Positions 12,806 through 21,202 of a stretch of DNA of 30,933 bases are shown here, one piece after another. Position numbers and translations under genes: made by a program. Each line of letters starts with the position of its first letter. Position 1 is the stretch's first letter. Source of the DNA: a virus; IMG/VR virus record IMGVR_UViG_3300046048_000315, positions 1 to 30,933 of that record; one strand, written 5' to 3'. The notes beneath the pieces were generated by a model. That model saw only the letters and a list, made by a program, of their open reading frames with translations. It did not search any database and was not told where the DNA came from.

Positions 12806-13050
12806 ACGCGCAGCAACTGGCACAGTTCAAGAAGGGCGACCGCATCACGCTGGGGGTGCTGTTGCCTATCGCACCCAACGACGAGATCGAGTGGGAAGCC
12901 ATCGCAGTGGGCACCGGTACCCGGCAGACCAAGAAGGGCAACGAGCAGTTCCCCTGGGTCGAGTTCCGGCTGACGTGGCTGGGGGTTGAGGTGGGCAGGC
13001 TACTGGGCACTGCCGAAGACGGGAGCATCCGCTGGGAGTCACGCGCATGA
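12802..13050 (+). CDS. small beta-rich hypothetical protein
   Basis: The 82-residue product (MNAQQLAQFKKGDRITLGVL...) reads as a small barrel of strands: RITLGVLLPI, WEAIAVGTGTRQ, WVEFRLTWLG, GRLLGTAEDGSIRW. It is coupled by ATGA to the preceding gene and by a four-base overlap to the next. The KKGDRI...  opening resembles small SH3- or OB-like domains. No family is certain. Confidence 0.7.
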   Translation: MNAQQLAQFKKGDRITLGVLLPIAPNDEIEWEAIAVGTGTRQTKKGNEQFPWVEFRLTWLGVEVGRLLGTAEDGSIRWESRA

Positions 13051-13472
13051 AACTGCCAAAGTCCGCACTGTACTGGATCTCGGACGCCTTCGGTCTGACC
13101 CTGCAACAAAACACCAAACGGGTGACCGGCACGGGCCGATTGCCTGTCCCCCTGAATGACAAGACCCGGCTGATCTGCAAGCTGGACATCGTCGCCGACT
13201 GGCACAACCGGAAGACCGGAGAGTCTGCTGTGGTTGTACATGTGCGCGGCAACCTGTACCTGTTGCTGATGCTGTGCGAGGACATGCCCAAGGCATCGGC
13301 GAACCTGTTCGCGGTGGACGCCACGAAAGTGGAGGGCGGCATCAAGGAAGTCTTCAAGAAGGCTCGATCTTCTGATACGGTTACCGACCGGATCACGGAG
13401 GGGGAGATCAAGTCATGGAGATGGGAACCGCAGGGGGGCTGGGTCGAAGGTGCTGGTAATCTGGGCGGATAG
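13047..13472 (+). CDS. hypothetical protein upstream of DNA polymerase
   Basis: The 141-residue product has a central strand-rich section (KLDIVADWHNRKTGESAVVVHVRG, partly quoted by region 48-70) and a helix with MLCEDMPKASANLF. It starts in a four-base overlap with the preceding gene and its 3' end overlaps the DNA polymerase start by 23 bases, so it is co-expressed with polymerase. It could be a replication accessory factor; there is no recognisable motif. Confidence 0.7.
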   Translation: MKLPKSALYWISDAFGLTLQQNTKRVTGTGRLPVPLNDKTRLICKLDIVADWHNRKTGESAVVVHVRGNLYLLLMLCEDMPKASANLFAVDATKVEGGIKEVFKKARSSDTVTDRITEGEIKSWRWEPQGGWVEGAGNLGG

Positions 13473-15780
13473 ATCGCAGAAGGAGTTCCGCAACTTCGTC
13501 CGATCCAAGCTACAGAACCTCGGCATCGACTACGAAATAGACGACGGGATGGCACCGTGGGAAACCGCGAAGCCTGACGACGTCATTCTCGCGTTCGGCA
13601 AGGAGCGACTGGCGGCACTGCAGGCGTCAGGGCATGGGCACAAGGGTCGCGCCATCGGATCGCAGCGAGGCAAACTGCTGGGCAACAACTGCCGGGTGCT
13701 GGTCACCTGGGACGCGTCCGCTGTTGCGTTCGATGCGGCACGCCGACCGGAGATCATCTGGGATCTGAAGCTGGCGAAACGGCTGCACGAGACTGGCACC
13801 CTGATGCCGGTGACCGGCGACTACATCGAAGTCGAGGACTTCAGTGCGGTGGTCGATCTGCTGAACGGCATCGCCAAGGATGCGCCCAAGATACCGATCG
13901 CGGTGGACACCGAGACCGTGGGCACCGACTACATGAACCCCGAGGCGTGGATCGTCGCGGTGTCCATGAGCGTGGCGAAAGGGCAGTCGTACGTCATGCA
14001 CTTCACCAGCAACGACGTGCCGAGCGGCGTGGTTGCCCAAGTCATCCACATCCTGAACCACCCGCGTGCGAAGGTGTACGGGGCGAACTTCAAGTTCGAC
14101 ATGCTGTGGTTCTGTCAGAAGTGGGGCATCAAGACCTTCGACGCGTTCACGCTGGACACCACGCTGGTCGGGTCCCTGCTGGACGAGAACCGGTCGAACT
14201 CCCTGAACCTGCACGCCAAGGTGTACACCGACATCGGCGGCTACGACGACCCGTTCAACGAGCAGTACGACAAGTCGCGCATGGACCTCGTGCCTAAGCA
14301 GGACCTGATCCAGTATGCGGGAGGGGACACGGACGCGGGCCTGCGCGTGGCCCTGCGTATGCGCAGCGACCTCGGACGACAGAAGCGGCTGACAAGGTTC
14401 TACACGGACCTGCTGCACCCGGCACAGAACGCGGTGCGGAAGATGGAGCAGCGCGGCATGGTGGTCAGTCTGGACGAGTACAAGCGACTCGACGACGAGA
14501 TCACCCAGTCGATGCAGGAGAACTATCAGGTGATGTGGGAGATCGTGCCGAACGCGATCAAGTACATCTTCGCGGACGACCCGACCCTGACCCGACCGAA
14601 GATCGTCGGCGACTTCCTGTTCTCGAAGCGGTGGCTGGGCCTGAAGCCGAAGATGCTGAGCGAGAAGAAGAAAGCCCCCAGCATGGCGGCTGAGCACTTC
14701 GAGATGTTCGCCGACCACCCCAAGGCGGGACCCTTCGTGCAGGCGTTCATGGCATTCAAGAAAGCCGAGAAGACCAAGTCCACCTACCTCGACGGATTCA
14801 TCAAGCACCTGCGCAGCGACGGCAGATACCACCCTAGCTACATGCTGTTCCGGGGTCTGTTCCACGGTGACAAGGCGAGCGACGACGACAGCGGCGGGCG
14901 CACGGGCAGGACCTCGGTGAAGGAGCCAGCGTACCAGACGGTACCCAAGCACACGGACTGGGCGAAGCCATTGCGGCGCGTGTACGTCCCTCCCCCTGAC
15001 ATGGTGATCCTCGACGTCGACTTTTCACAAGGTGAGCTACGCATTACCGCGTGCATCGCCAACGAGCCGACGATGATCGAGACCTACCGGCAGAACATCG
15101 ACCTGCACCTGAAGACCGGGTCCCAGTTGAACGGCATCGAACTGGCGGAAGCCATCGCGATGAAAGCGAGCGACGACCCGGCAACCAAGGCTGTGATCAA
15201 AGCCATCCGCCAAGGCGGCAAGGCGGGCAACTTCGGGCTGATTTACGGCATGGGTGCTGAAGGTTTCGTCGACTACGCACGCAAGTCCTACGGGGTTGAA
15301 CTCTCCCTGCGTGAGGCTGAGCAGTTCATCGCCACGTTCTTCGGTCTCTACAACAAGCTGCCCGACTGGCACGCCGAGACCAAGGCGTACGCACACCAGC
15401 ACAAGTTCGTCGAGTCACCCCTGGGCCGGATCAGGCACCTGCCGCTGATCGACTCCTTCGTCGGCGAGATCCGCAGTCGCAGCGAACGGCAAGCGATCAA
15501 CGCCGGGGTGCAGGCTACCCTGACGGACATGGGTCTGCTGGCAATGGCGGAACTGGACAAGCGGTACCCTGACCTGTGGATCTTCGGCTTCACCCACGAC
15601 GCGCTGTCGTTCTACGTGCCCGAGGACAACTGGATGGACTGGGCAGTGCGGATCGCTGATGTAATGAGCAACCTGCCCCTCGGGCACTTCGGCTGGAAGC
15701 CACAACTGGACTTCCCGGTCGAGGTGGAACTGGGTGTGCACAACCTTGCCGACACCAAGGAGATCGAGTTATCAGCATGA
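13450..15780 (+). CDS. family A DNA polymerase with 3'-5' exonuclease
   Basis: The 776-residue product copies the phage genome. The proofreading domain shows Exo I D153-x-E155 (AVDTETVG), Exo II around GANFKFDMLWF and Exo III YAGGD (Y289...D293). The polymerase domain has motif A LDVDFSQGELRI (D522/D524, E529 as steric gate), motif B RQGGKAGNFGLIYG (R587, K591, F595, Y599) and motif C FTHDALS (H716-D717). F595 corresponds to Phe762 of E. coli Pol I, so discrimination against dideoxynucleotides is expected. There is no 5' nuclease domain; the first ~130 residues (VIWADRSQKEFRNFVRSKL, DDVILAFGKERL) form a separate small domain of unclear role, perhaps derived from a uracil-glycosylase-like fold found in some phage polymerases. 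Start is GTG 13450, inside the end of the preceding gene. Confidence 0.95.
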   Translation: MLVIWADRSQKEFRNFVRSKLQNLGIDYEIDDGMAPWETAKPDDVILAFGKERLAALQASGHGHKGRAIGSQRGKLLGNNCRVLVTWDASAVAFDAARRPEIIWDLKLAKRLHETGTLMPVTGDYIEVEDFSAVVDLLNGIAKDAPKIPIAVDTETVGTDYMNPEAWIVAVSMSVAKGQSYVMHFTSNDVPSGVVAQVIHILNHPRAKVYGANFKFDMLWFCQKWGIKTFDAFTLDTTLVGSLLDENRSNSLNLHAKVYTDIGGYDDPFNEQYDKSRMDLVPKQDLIQYAGGDTDAGLRVALRMRSDLGRQKRLTRFYTDLLHPAQNAVRKMEQRGMVVSLDEYKRLDDEITQSMQENYQVMWEIVPNAIKYIFADDPTLTRPKIVGDFLFSKRWLGLKPKMLSEKKKAPSMAAEHFEMFADHPKAGPFVQAFMAFKKAEKTKSTYLDGFIKHLRSDGRYHPSYMLFRGLFHGDKASDDDSGGRTGRTSVKEPAYQTVPKHTDWAKPLRRVYVPPPDMVILDVDFSQGELRITACIANEPTMIETYRQNIDLHLKTGSQLNGIELAEAIAMKASDDPATKAVIKAIRQGGKAGNFGLIYGMGAEGFVDYARKSYGVELSLREAEQFIATFFGLYNKLPDWHAETKAYAHQHKFVESPLGRIRHLPLIDSFVGEIRSRSERQAINAGVQATLTDMGLLAMAELDKRYPDLWIFGFTHDALSFYVPEDNWMDWAVRIADVMSNLPLGHFGWKPQLDFPVEVELGVHNLADTKEIELSA

Positions 15781-15786
15781 TAGTGG

Positions 15787-15814
15787 TTGAAATTCTGGAT
15801 CAGTAGGTTAGTCT
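15787..15814 (+). promoter_or_regulatory. possible weak promoter after the polymerase gene
   Basis: TTGAAA (15787-15792), 16-base spacer, TAGTCT (15809-15814). It lacks the AACGG block of promoters P1-P6. It could drive the small genes at 15851 and 16072 and perhaps the structural genes. Confidence 0.35.
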
Positions 15815-15850
15815 GATGAACCTAGTGCCAACCGGAGAGGAGACACTAGG

Positions 15851-16075
15851 GTGCCAGTATCCATTCAAGTCAGCGATCGAGTCATACTCCACGAGCGGCA
15901 CGTCTACGCCGAAACCAACAAGCACGTCTTCCGTCGCCGCGAACCGAACACCCTGGCGGTGCTTCGTTGCGGGGACCTTGTCAGAGAGTCTGCCCGCATA
16001 AACCTCCGCGACTGGGAGTGCTTCCCACGCCACAACCTTCCCCCTGCCTATGTGCAAGCGACGGCAATCGAATGA
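15851..16075 (+). CDS. small hypothetical protein
   Basis: GTG 15851 follows CCGGAGAGGAG by about ten bases. The 74-residue product (MPVSIQVSDRVILHERHVYA...) is Arg-rich with several strands and a C-terminal tail. Its stop overlaps the ATG of the next gene (ATGA), which supports that it is translated. Function unknown. Confidence 0.65.
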   Translation: MPVSIQVSDRVILHERHVYAETNKHVFRRREPNTLAVLRCGDLVRESARINLRDWECFPRHNLPPAYVQATAIE

Positions 16076-16209
16076 TCCCGTCCAATCAATTGGATAGGCT
16101 CGACTCCGAGTATGAACAGAACCAGTACGGGTTATGGCGGGCACTGATCATCTGCATACCGCTGTCCGTTGTTTTCTGGGGGGGCGTGTTTTACGCATTT
16201 TTCGGTTGA
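16072..16209 (+). CDS. 45-residue single-pass membrane protein
   Basis: ATG 16072 is coupled to the preceding gene by ATGA. The product has a polar N-terminus (MIPSNQLDRLDSEYEQNQYG) and one strong hydrophobic helix (ALIICIPLSVVFWGGVFYAFF) ending in G. A copy of the 14-bp repeat covers codons 4-8. Tiny one-pass proteins before head genes may be holin-like, superinfection-exclusion or membrane-targeting proteins; none can be chosen on this evidence. Confidence 0.65.
   Translation: MIPSNQLDRLDSEYEQNQYGLWRALIICIPLSVVFWGGVFYAFFG
16081..16094 (+). repeat. 14-bp dispersed near-palindrome, copy 3
   Basis: TCCAATCAATTGGA, seven bases after the ATG codon's last base of the small membrane protein gene. 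Only 191 bases before copy 4, the closest pair in the window. Confidence 0.9.
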
Positions 16210-16249
16210 TTCCTAGCCGATTTTGCGCAAAAGCGTGACGTTTTCACAT

Positions 16250-16297
16250 CGGAGGTACTAGGGTACTCCCATCCAATCAATTGGACGGAGACCTCCG
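16250..16297 (+). promoter_or_regulatory. structured leader before the portal gene
   Basis: CGGAGGT (16250-16256) pairs exactly with ACCTCCG (16291-16297), which covers the space between the GGAG ribosome site (16287-16290) and the GTG start. An alternative hairpin pairs GGAGGTAC (16251-16258) with GTACTCC (16263-16269) with one bulged G. The two exclude each other, so the leader could switch portal translation on or off. Copy 4 of the 14-bp repeat lies inside. No function shown. The region 16210-16296 otherwise holds no gene. Confidence 0.45.
16272..16285 (+). repeat. 14-bp dispersed near-palindrome, copy 4
   Basis: TCCAATCAATTGGA immediately before the portal ribosome site (GGAG at 16287-16290). 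Confidence 0.9.
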
Positions 16298-18183
16298 TGG
16301 CGATCAGACGAAGCAGTGGAAGCGGTGACGGCGACGGGAAGCCGTTGACCATCGGCAACGCACTGGGTGTGCAAGGCGAAAGCGGCGCACACTTCACCGT
16401 GATCAAAGGCGGGCGAGTAGCCAAGCAGGACAGGCAGGTTCTGCAGGGCACTGACATCGAGAAGGACGACGCGTTCGAGGACTTCTACTTCGACCCCAAC
16501 AAGCAAGACGAGAAAGCCAAGGTACTGCGACCCCCTTACCTGCCGAAGCATCTGTCGAGCCTGTGCCAGCACAACAACACCCTGGGACAGATGATCACCA
16601 CGATGGAGGTGAACATCGACGGCACCGGCTGGGTGATCGAGAAGGACGACGACACCGAAGACGAGACCGAGGAGAACGACGCCGAGATCGACCGGCTGAC
16701 CCAGTGGTTCGCCGAGCCATACCCCCGGACGTCATTCACCACGATCCGCCGAGCCATTCGCCGCGACATGGAGAAGATCGGCTACGCCTACGCCGAGGTG
16801 CTGCGTGCTGTCGACGGTACCCTGACCTTCCTGAAGTACCTGCCCGCTGACCAGATGCGACTGGTCAAGCTGGACGAAGCCGTGCTCGTGGAGGAGACGG
16901 TGAAGCGCGACGGCGAGGAACTGAAGATCTCCATGTATAAGCGCGAGCGCAGGTTCGCACAGGTGCAGGGCAAGAAGATCGTGTACTTCGCCGAGTACGG
17001 GGCGAGCCGTGACGTCGATCGCAACACCGGGGACTGGGCTGACAAGGGATCTCTGCCGGTGGCTGACCGGGCTACCGAGGTGCTGTTCTTCAAGATCCAC
17101 GAGGATGCCCTGACCGCGTACGGTGTGCCGCGCTGGGTGAACAACATCCCGAGCGTGATCGGATCGCGCAAAGCCGAGGAACTGAACCTCGACTTCTTCA
17201 ACTCAGGCGGACTACCCCCGGCGTTGATCTTCATCCAAGGCGGGCAGTTGACCACCGAGGTGCGCAAGCAGGTGCAGCAGTACATGTCCGGCAAGGGCAG
17301 CGGCTACAACCGGGGCGGCATCGTCGAGGTGCACAGCACCGGAGGTACGGTCGACTCCCCTGGTAACGTCCGGGTGACGGTCGAGCGGTTCGGTTCCGAG
17401 CGGATGCAGGACAGCATGTTCGAGAACTACGACGCACGCTGCGAGGAGCGGGTGCGCGGATCGTTCCGGCTTCCCCCGATCTTTGTGGGTAAGTCGCAGG
17501 ACTACTCCTTCGCGACTGCATACGCGAGCTACACCGTCGCCGAGGCGCAGGTGTTCCAGCCCGAGCGCGAGGAGTTCGACGAGATGATCAACAACACGAT
17601 CATGCGTGAACTCGACCCCTCCGGCGAATACGTGTACCGATCCCTGCCGCTGTCCGTGAAGGATGTGCAGACCCAACTCGAAGCTCTGGGCATGGTGGCT
17701 GACAAGCTGTCAGACGAGGGCCTGATCATCGCAGTGAACGAAGCCGTGGGGCTGTCCCTGAAAGTCGACGACAGCGCAGCCGAGGAGGAGGAGCCAGACC
17801 CCAACGCATTCGAGCCGCAGATGCCGAACCCGGTCGCAGTGGAGGGCGTGCCCCCTTCGACACCTGCCAACCCGGCATCCCCTGGCGGACCGGCACCCAC
17901 CCCCGTCGAGCGGTCCGTGACGAAGTGGGACACGTTCGAGCTTATGGAACTGGTCAACCGCTGGTGCCATGCCATGACCACGGACGAGATCGACGACAAG
18001 GACATCGCACTGATGCGTTCGCAGATTCAACGGATGGACGGCAACACGCGGGAGCGGTTCGATGGCTACGCTGCCATGCGCATGATGGGCGACGCGTTGG
18101 ACTTCGATCTGCACGGTGGTGTGGAACTGGTCGGCGCAGCGAGTGAAATCGCAGAGCATGGCGCAGATGGCTGTAAGCACTGA
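16297..18183 (+). CDS. portal protein (PBSX-type)
   Basis: The 628-residue product has the features of a phage portal protein: an acidic N-terminal arm, a conserved central part with RRDMEKIGYAYAEVLR, AYGVPRWVNNIPSVIGSRKA (the hallmark block of PBSX-family portals), NSGGLPPALIFIQGG and SFRLPPIFVGKSQDYS, then a long stem helix region. Portals form the dodecameric ring at one capsid vertex through which DNA is packaged and ejected. The C-terminal third (about 500-628) is Pro/acidic rich and then helical, longer than in the smallest PBSX portals. GTG start with GGAG six bases upstream. It opens the head operon and overlaps the MuF fusion gene. Confidence 0.9.
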   Translation: MAIRRSSGSGDGDGKPLTIGNALGVQGESGAHFTVIKGGRVAKQDRQVLQGTDIEKDDAFEDFYFDPNKQDEKAKVLRPPYLPKHLSSLCQHNNTLGQMITTMEVNIDGTGWVIEKDDDTEDETEENDAEIDRLTQWFAEPYPRTSFTTIRRAIRRDMEKIGYAYAEVLRAVDGTLTFLKYLPADQMRLVKLDEAVLVEETVKRDGEELKISMYKRERRFAQVQGKKIVYFAEYGASRDVDRNTGDWADKGSLPVADRATEVLFFKIHEDALTAYGVPRWVNNIPSVIGSRKAEELNLDFFNSGGLPPALIFIQGGQLTTEVRKQVQQYMSGKGSGYNRGGIVEVHSTGGTVDSPGNVRVTVERFGSERMQDSMFENYDARCEERVRGSFRLPPIFVGKSQDYSFATAYASYTVAEAQVFQPEREEFDEMINNTIMRELDPSGEYVYRSLPLSVKDVQTQLEALGMVADKLSDEGLIIAVNEAVGLSLKVDDSAAEEEEPDPNAFEPQMPNPVAVEGVPPSTPANPASPGGPAPTPVERSVTKWDTFELMELVNRWCHAMTTDEIDDKDIALMRSQIQRMDGNTRERFDGYAAMRMMGDALDFDLHGGVELVGAASEIAEHGADGCKH

Positions 18184-20926
18184 GTCGTTTCTTGTCCTAG
18201 AAAAGGCACTAGCAAGGCGACTAACAAATGCCTGGACCAAAGACACCGCTACCACCCGACGGAAGATCGTCGATGCTGTCCAGCGAGGAGATTTTGCGGA
18301 AGCTGTCGACCTCTGCGATGGCTTGGGCATGGGTCCAAGTGCTGAGCGCAACCGTCGATATGCTGAGTTCGTTGGGATGCAAGCCGTCCTGTTCGGAGCG
18401 AGCCGACTCTCCGCAGGAAACCCTAAGCGGACCATGTTCATGGGCAAACCACGACCCCCAGAAGTCGAGCAAGCCACCGACATCCTCCTGTTCACCCTCG
18501 CCGACAACGGTACCCGCGACGTTTGCGCACTTGCGTCTCGTCTCCTCGAAGCGGAACGAGCACGTCAGCAGGACGAGACTTTCAAGCATGAAGTCCGCAA
18601 AGCTGCTACTGCTGGATTCGTCCGAGGATTCACCTCTGCCGTAAACGGCAACGGTCAGGCATACATCAACATCGGGTCCTCCCTGCACAACTCGCGCCTG
18701 GGCGCGTGGGGCTTTACGCAGGAGGCAGGCTTCCGTGAGATCAAGCAGTACCAAGTCAGCGAACAACTCGACGGACGCCAGTGTCCTGTGTGCGAAGCCA
18801 TGCACGGGCGCAAGTTCGAGGTGGCACCGGCTGAGAAGAAGCTGGAGCAGTGGCTGGGTGCCAAGAACCCCGACGACCTGAAGGCACTGGCACCCTGGCC
18901 GAAGCAGGACAAGAACTCGGTCGCCAAGCTGCGAGCCATGTCCAACGACAGGCTGTCGAGCAACGGCTGGGACACGCCACCGTATCACCCCCTGTGCCGA
19001 GGCATCCTTGTGCCTGCCGGACAGATCAAGGAAAAGCTGCCAACCCCTCGCGTCGAAGACACGATGGAGAACCCGATCATCGGCAAGCCAGATCCTGCCC
19101 TGGAAGCGCAGCCGATCATCGAGGCACCGGACCCGCACCAGTTGCCGTTCACGGGCAGCGTGGCCGAGTACCGCGACCGGTTCTTCGTCGAGGGCGTTAC
19201 CCCCGAGGACATCCTGGCGCGACACGATCCCAAGGCGAAGACGATCATCGCGAGGTACGAGGCGGATCTGGCGAAGGGCAAGTCGACGCGGGAACTCTAT
19301 CACGATGGCTACGACTGGAACGACGAGCGCAAGCAACTGCACAACGAGATCATCGCCAAGATCCTGAACCCTGTGGACGTGGCGAGAGCAACCCCTCCTC
19401 CGGGCGTGAAGCCGAAGGTCACGGTGCTGGGTGGTCGCGGTGGATCGGGCAAGACGTTCCTGACCGAGGGCGTCGACGAGAAGTTCTTCAAGAAGAACGG
19501 CTACGGCAAAGGCGCACCCGTCGATCTCTCCGACAAGATCGTGCTGAACTCCGACGAGATCAAGAAGCTGCTGCCCGAGTACGAAGGCTGGAACGCGGGC
19601 CTGTTGCATCAGGAAGGCTCCGAACTGTTGAAGCGGATCGAGAGCATCGCCCAAGAGCGTCGTCTTAACGTGGTGCTCGACACAACCCTGGCCGGGCGCA
19701 GCAAGGCACTGGGCAACCTGCAGAACTACCTCGACGCAGGCTTCGAGGCAGAAGGCTACTACATGCACCTGCCAAGACAGGAGGCGGCGTTCCGTGCCGT
19801 GTTCCGTGGCATCGGCGGCGAGAAGCGGTACGTGCCGATCGACATTATCCTGGGCAACCTCGACAACGAGGACTCCTTCGACGCGATGAAGAAGTTCTTC
19901 ACGCGCTGGGGGGCCTGGGACAATCAGGTGCCGCAGGGCACGCTGCCGAGATTCATCGGTGGCGAGAACCTGCCGAGCTACGTGCCCCTGAACAACCCGG
20001 CAGGTGGCGGGCCGAGCATCCCCGGCAAGCGTCGGCGCAAGCCCAAGCCACCCCCGGTGCAGGTGTACACGCTGCCCGGTGTGAAACCTCTGAAGGGTGT
20101 GGCTGTCGAGGAGAACATCGACGAGACCTTCGACTACCTGGGGTCGCACGCGTACCCTGGCGATCGACCGAGCATCGAGCAGAACGCACAGGCGCGAGTC
20201 AGGACGAACTACGAGAAGGCGGGCACTCGGATCGCAGAGCACTCGACCCTGGACGAGGCAGCGGCACTCGCACGGCTGGAGCCACACGAAGCTGCTGCCC
20301 TGCACCAGTACACCGAGACCGCGTACCGGCAGGTGAACGGTCACCTGGGCGGCTGGCGCAACCTGTCCGAAACGAGTGCCAGACTGGTCACCGGTTATGG
20401 GCTGGTGCTCGACAAGGCAATGGCAAAGCTGCCGAGCTACGGAGCGAAGACCACCTACCGAGGCATGACCGTAGAGAACCACACTATCCAGGCGCACCGC
20501 GAGACGTTCCAAGTCGGGCGCACCATCAACCTCGGGTACTTCATGTCGACCGCGAGCGCGGACAACGCTGCCTTCGGCGGCAACCTGAAGTACGTGGTGC
20601 ATGGCAAGAAGAACGGAGGCGGCAAGTCCGTGACCCCCTATTCTCAATACGGCTATGACGAGACCGAGGTATTATTCCGACCGGGTACAACCTTCAAGGT
20701 GCTGAACGTGGAAGACGGGGTTGACCGTTACGGAGATCCGAGCATGGTCATCTACCTCGAAGAAGTCGGGGCGACCCGCAAGTACGACGTCACCGAGGAG
20801 CAGGCACTCTGGATTCTGGAAGCCAAGAAGCAGCAGGTCGCTGCTGAGCTAGAGTTCCTGCGCACCGGCAAAGAGTGGAACCCGTCCCCCGTCTGGAAGG
20901 ACAAGATGAAGATCGAGAAGGACTGA
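18158..20926 (+). CDS. MuF head protein fused to zeta-toxin-like kinase and ADP-ribosyltransferase
   Basis: From ATG 18158 the product has 922 residues; the frame is open to GTG 18116, so the start may lie up to 14 codons earlier. Residues 1 to about 290 form a MuF-type (SPP1 gp7/Mu gpF) head morphogenesis domain: CPVCEAMHG (C209, C212) and YHPLCRG (H277, C280, R281). Residues about 405-600 look like a zeta-toxin/UDP-GlcNAc-kinase P-loop domain: GGRGGSGKT (K432), then LNSDEIKKLLPEY and VVLDTTLAG. Residues about 640-890 match R-S-E ADP-ribosyltransferases: TYRGM (R768), FMSTAS (S797-T798), and ETE (E835, E837) in YDETEVLFRPGTTFKV. All three sets of key residues are present. MuF proteins sit inside the head, and MuF-toxin fusions are known in phages, so delivery of both enzymes with the DNA is a good inference. 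Targets unknown. Confidence 0.9.
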   Translation: MAQMAVSTESFLVLEKALARRLTNAWTKDTATTRRKIVDAVQRGDFAEAVDLCDGLGMGPSAERNRRYAEFVGMQAVLFGASRLSAGNPKRTMFMGKPRPPEVEQATDILLFTLADNGTRDVCALASRLLEAERARQQDETFKHEVRKAATAGFVRGFTSAVNGNGQAYINIGSSLHNSRLGAWGFTQEAGFREIKQYQVSEQLDGRQCPVCEAMHGRKFEVAPAEKKLEQWLGAKNPDDLKALAPWPKQDKNSVAKLRAMSNDRLSSNGWDTPPYHPLCRGILVPAGQIKEKLPTPRVEDTMENPIIGKPDPALEAQPIIEAPDPHQLPFTGSVAEYRDRFFVEGVTPEDILARHDPKAKTIIARYEADLAKGKSTRELYHDGYDWNDERKQLHNEIIAKILNPVDVARATPPPGVKPKVTVLGGRGGSGKTFLTEGVDEKFFKKNGYGKGAPVDLSDKIVLNSDEIKKLLPEYEGWNAGLLHQEGSELLKRIESIAQERRLNVVLDTTLAGRSKALGNLQNYLDAGFEAEGYYMHLPRQEAAFRAVFRGIGGEKRYVPIDIILGNLDNEDSFDAMKKFFTRWGAWDNQVPQGTLPRFIGGENLPSYVPLNNPAGGGPSIPGKRRRKPKPPPVQVYTLPGVKPLKGVAVEENIDETFDYLGSHAYPGDRPSIEQNAQARVRTNYEKAGTRIAEHSTLDEAAALARLEPHEAAALHQYTETAYRQVNGHLGGWRNLSETSARLVTGYGLVLDKAMAKLPSYGAKTTYRGMTVENHTIQAHRETFQVGRTINLGYFMSTASADNAAFGGNLKYVVHGKKNGGGKSVTPYSQYGYDETEVLFRPGTTFKVLNVEDGVDRYGDPSMVIYLEEVGATRKYDVTEEQALWILEAKKQQVAAELEFLRTGKEWNPSPVWKDKMKIEKD

Positions 20927-21165
20927 TGGCAAAAGAGAAGGGTATCGTCAGCGAAGTCGACGGACACATCCTGACGTACGACAACGGTAAGATCCTGCCA
21001 CGCGACTGGTTTGACAGTGACGCGCCGCAGGAGATCATCGACGAGATCAACAACCGACTACCCGAGAAGGGGTACGAGGACCAACTGCGTGCAGGCTTCG
21101 CTCGCGACCTGAAGCTGGAAGCCAAGCTGAACATGACCCTGGTCGATCCCGAACTGCTGAAATAG
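20926..21165 (+). CDS. small acidic/basic protein directly after the toxin fusion
   Basis: ATG 20926 shares one base with the stop of the fusion gene (TGATG), so the two are translationally coupled. The 79-residue product begins MAKEKGIVSEVDGHILTYDN, short strands then helices (PQEIIDEINNRL, DLKLEAKLNM). In MuF-toxin and other polymorphic-toxin loci the gene right after the toxin often encodes an immunity protein; that role is possible here but there is no motif to prove it. It could equally be a small head completion or head-decorating protein. Confidence 0.7.
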   Translation: MAKEKGIVSEVDGHILTYDNGKILPRDWFDSDAPQEIIDEINNRLPEKGYEDQLRAGFARDLKLEAKLNMTLVDPELLK

Positions 21166-21202
21166 TTGCGCGGCCTTTGCAAGCCGACGTGGAGGTTCTA
21201 AC

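Noticed and set aside
13627-14952. Long open frame on the minus strand (441 codons) opposite the DNA polymerase gene
   Set aside because: It is a mirror of the polymerase codons in GC-rich DNA; the translation has low-complexity His/Val/Leu/Arg character and no ribosome site.
16205-16240. TTGATT as a promoter -35 before the portal gene
   Set aside because: No acceptable -10 at 16-18 bases distance.
18221-20647. Very long minus-strand open frame (808 codons) opposite the MuF fusion gene
   Set aside because: Same GC-driven shadow effect; no motifs, no promoter, and the + strand gene has three sets of intact enzyme motifs.
21166-21190. TTGC...GCAA as a terminator after the 79-residue gene
   Set aside because: Only a four-base stem and no T run.
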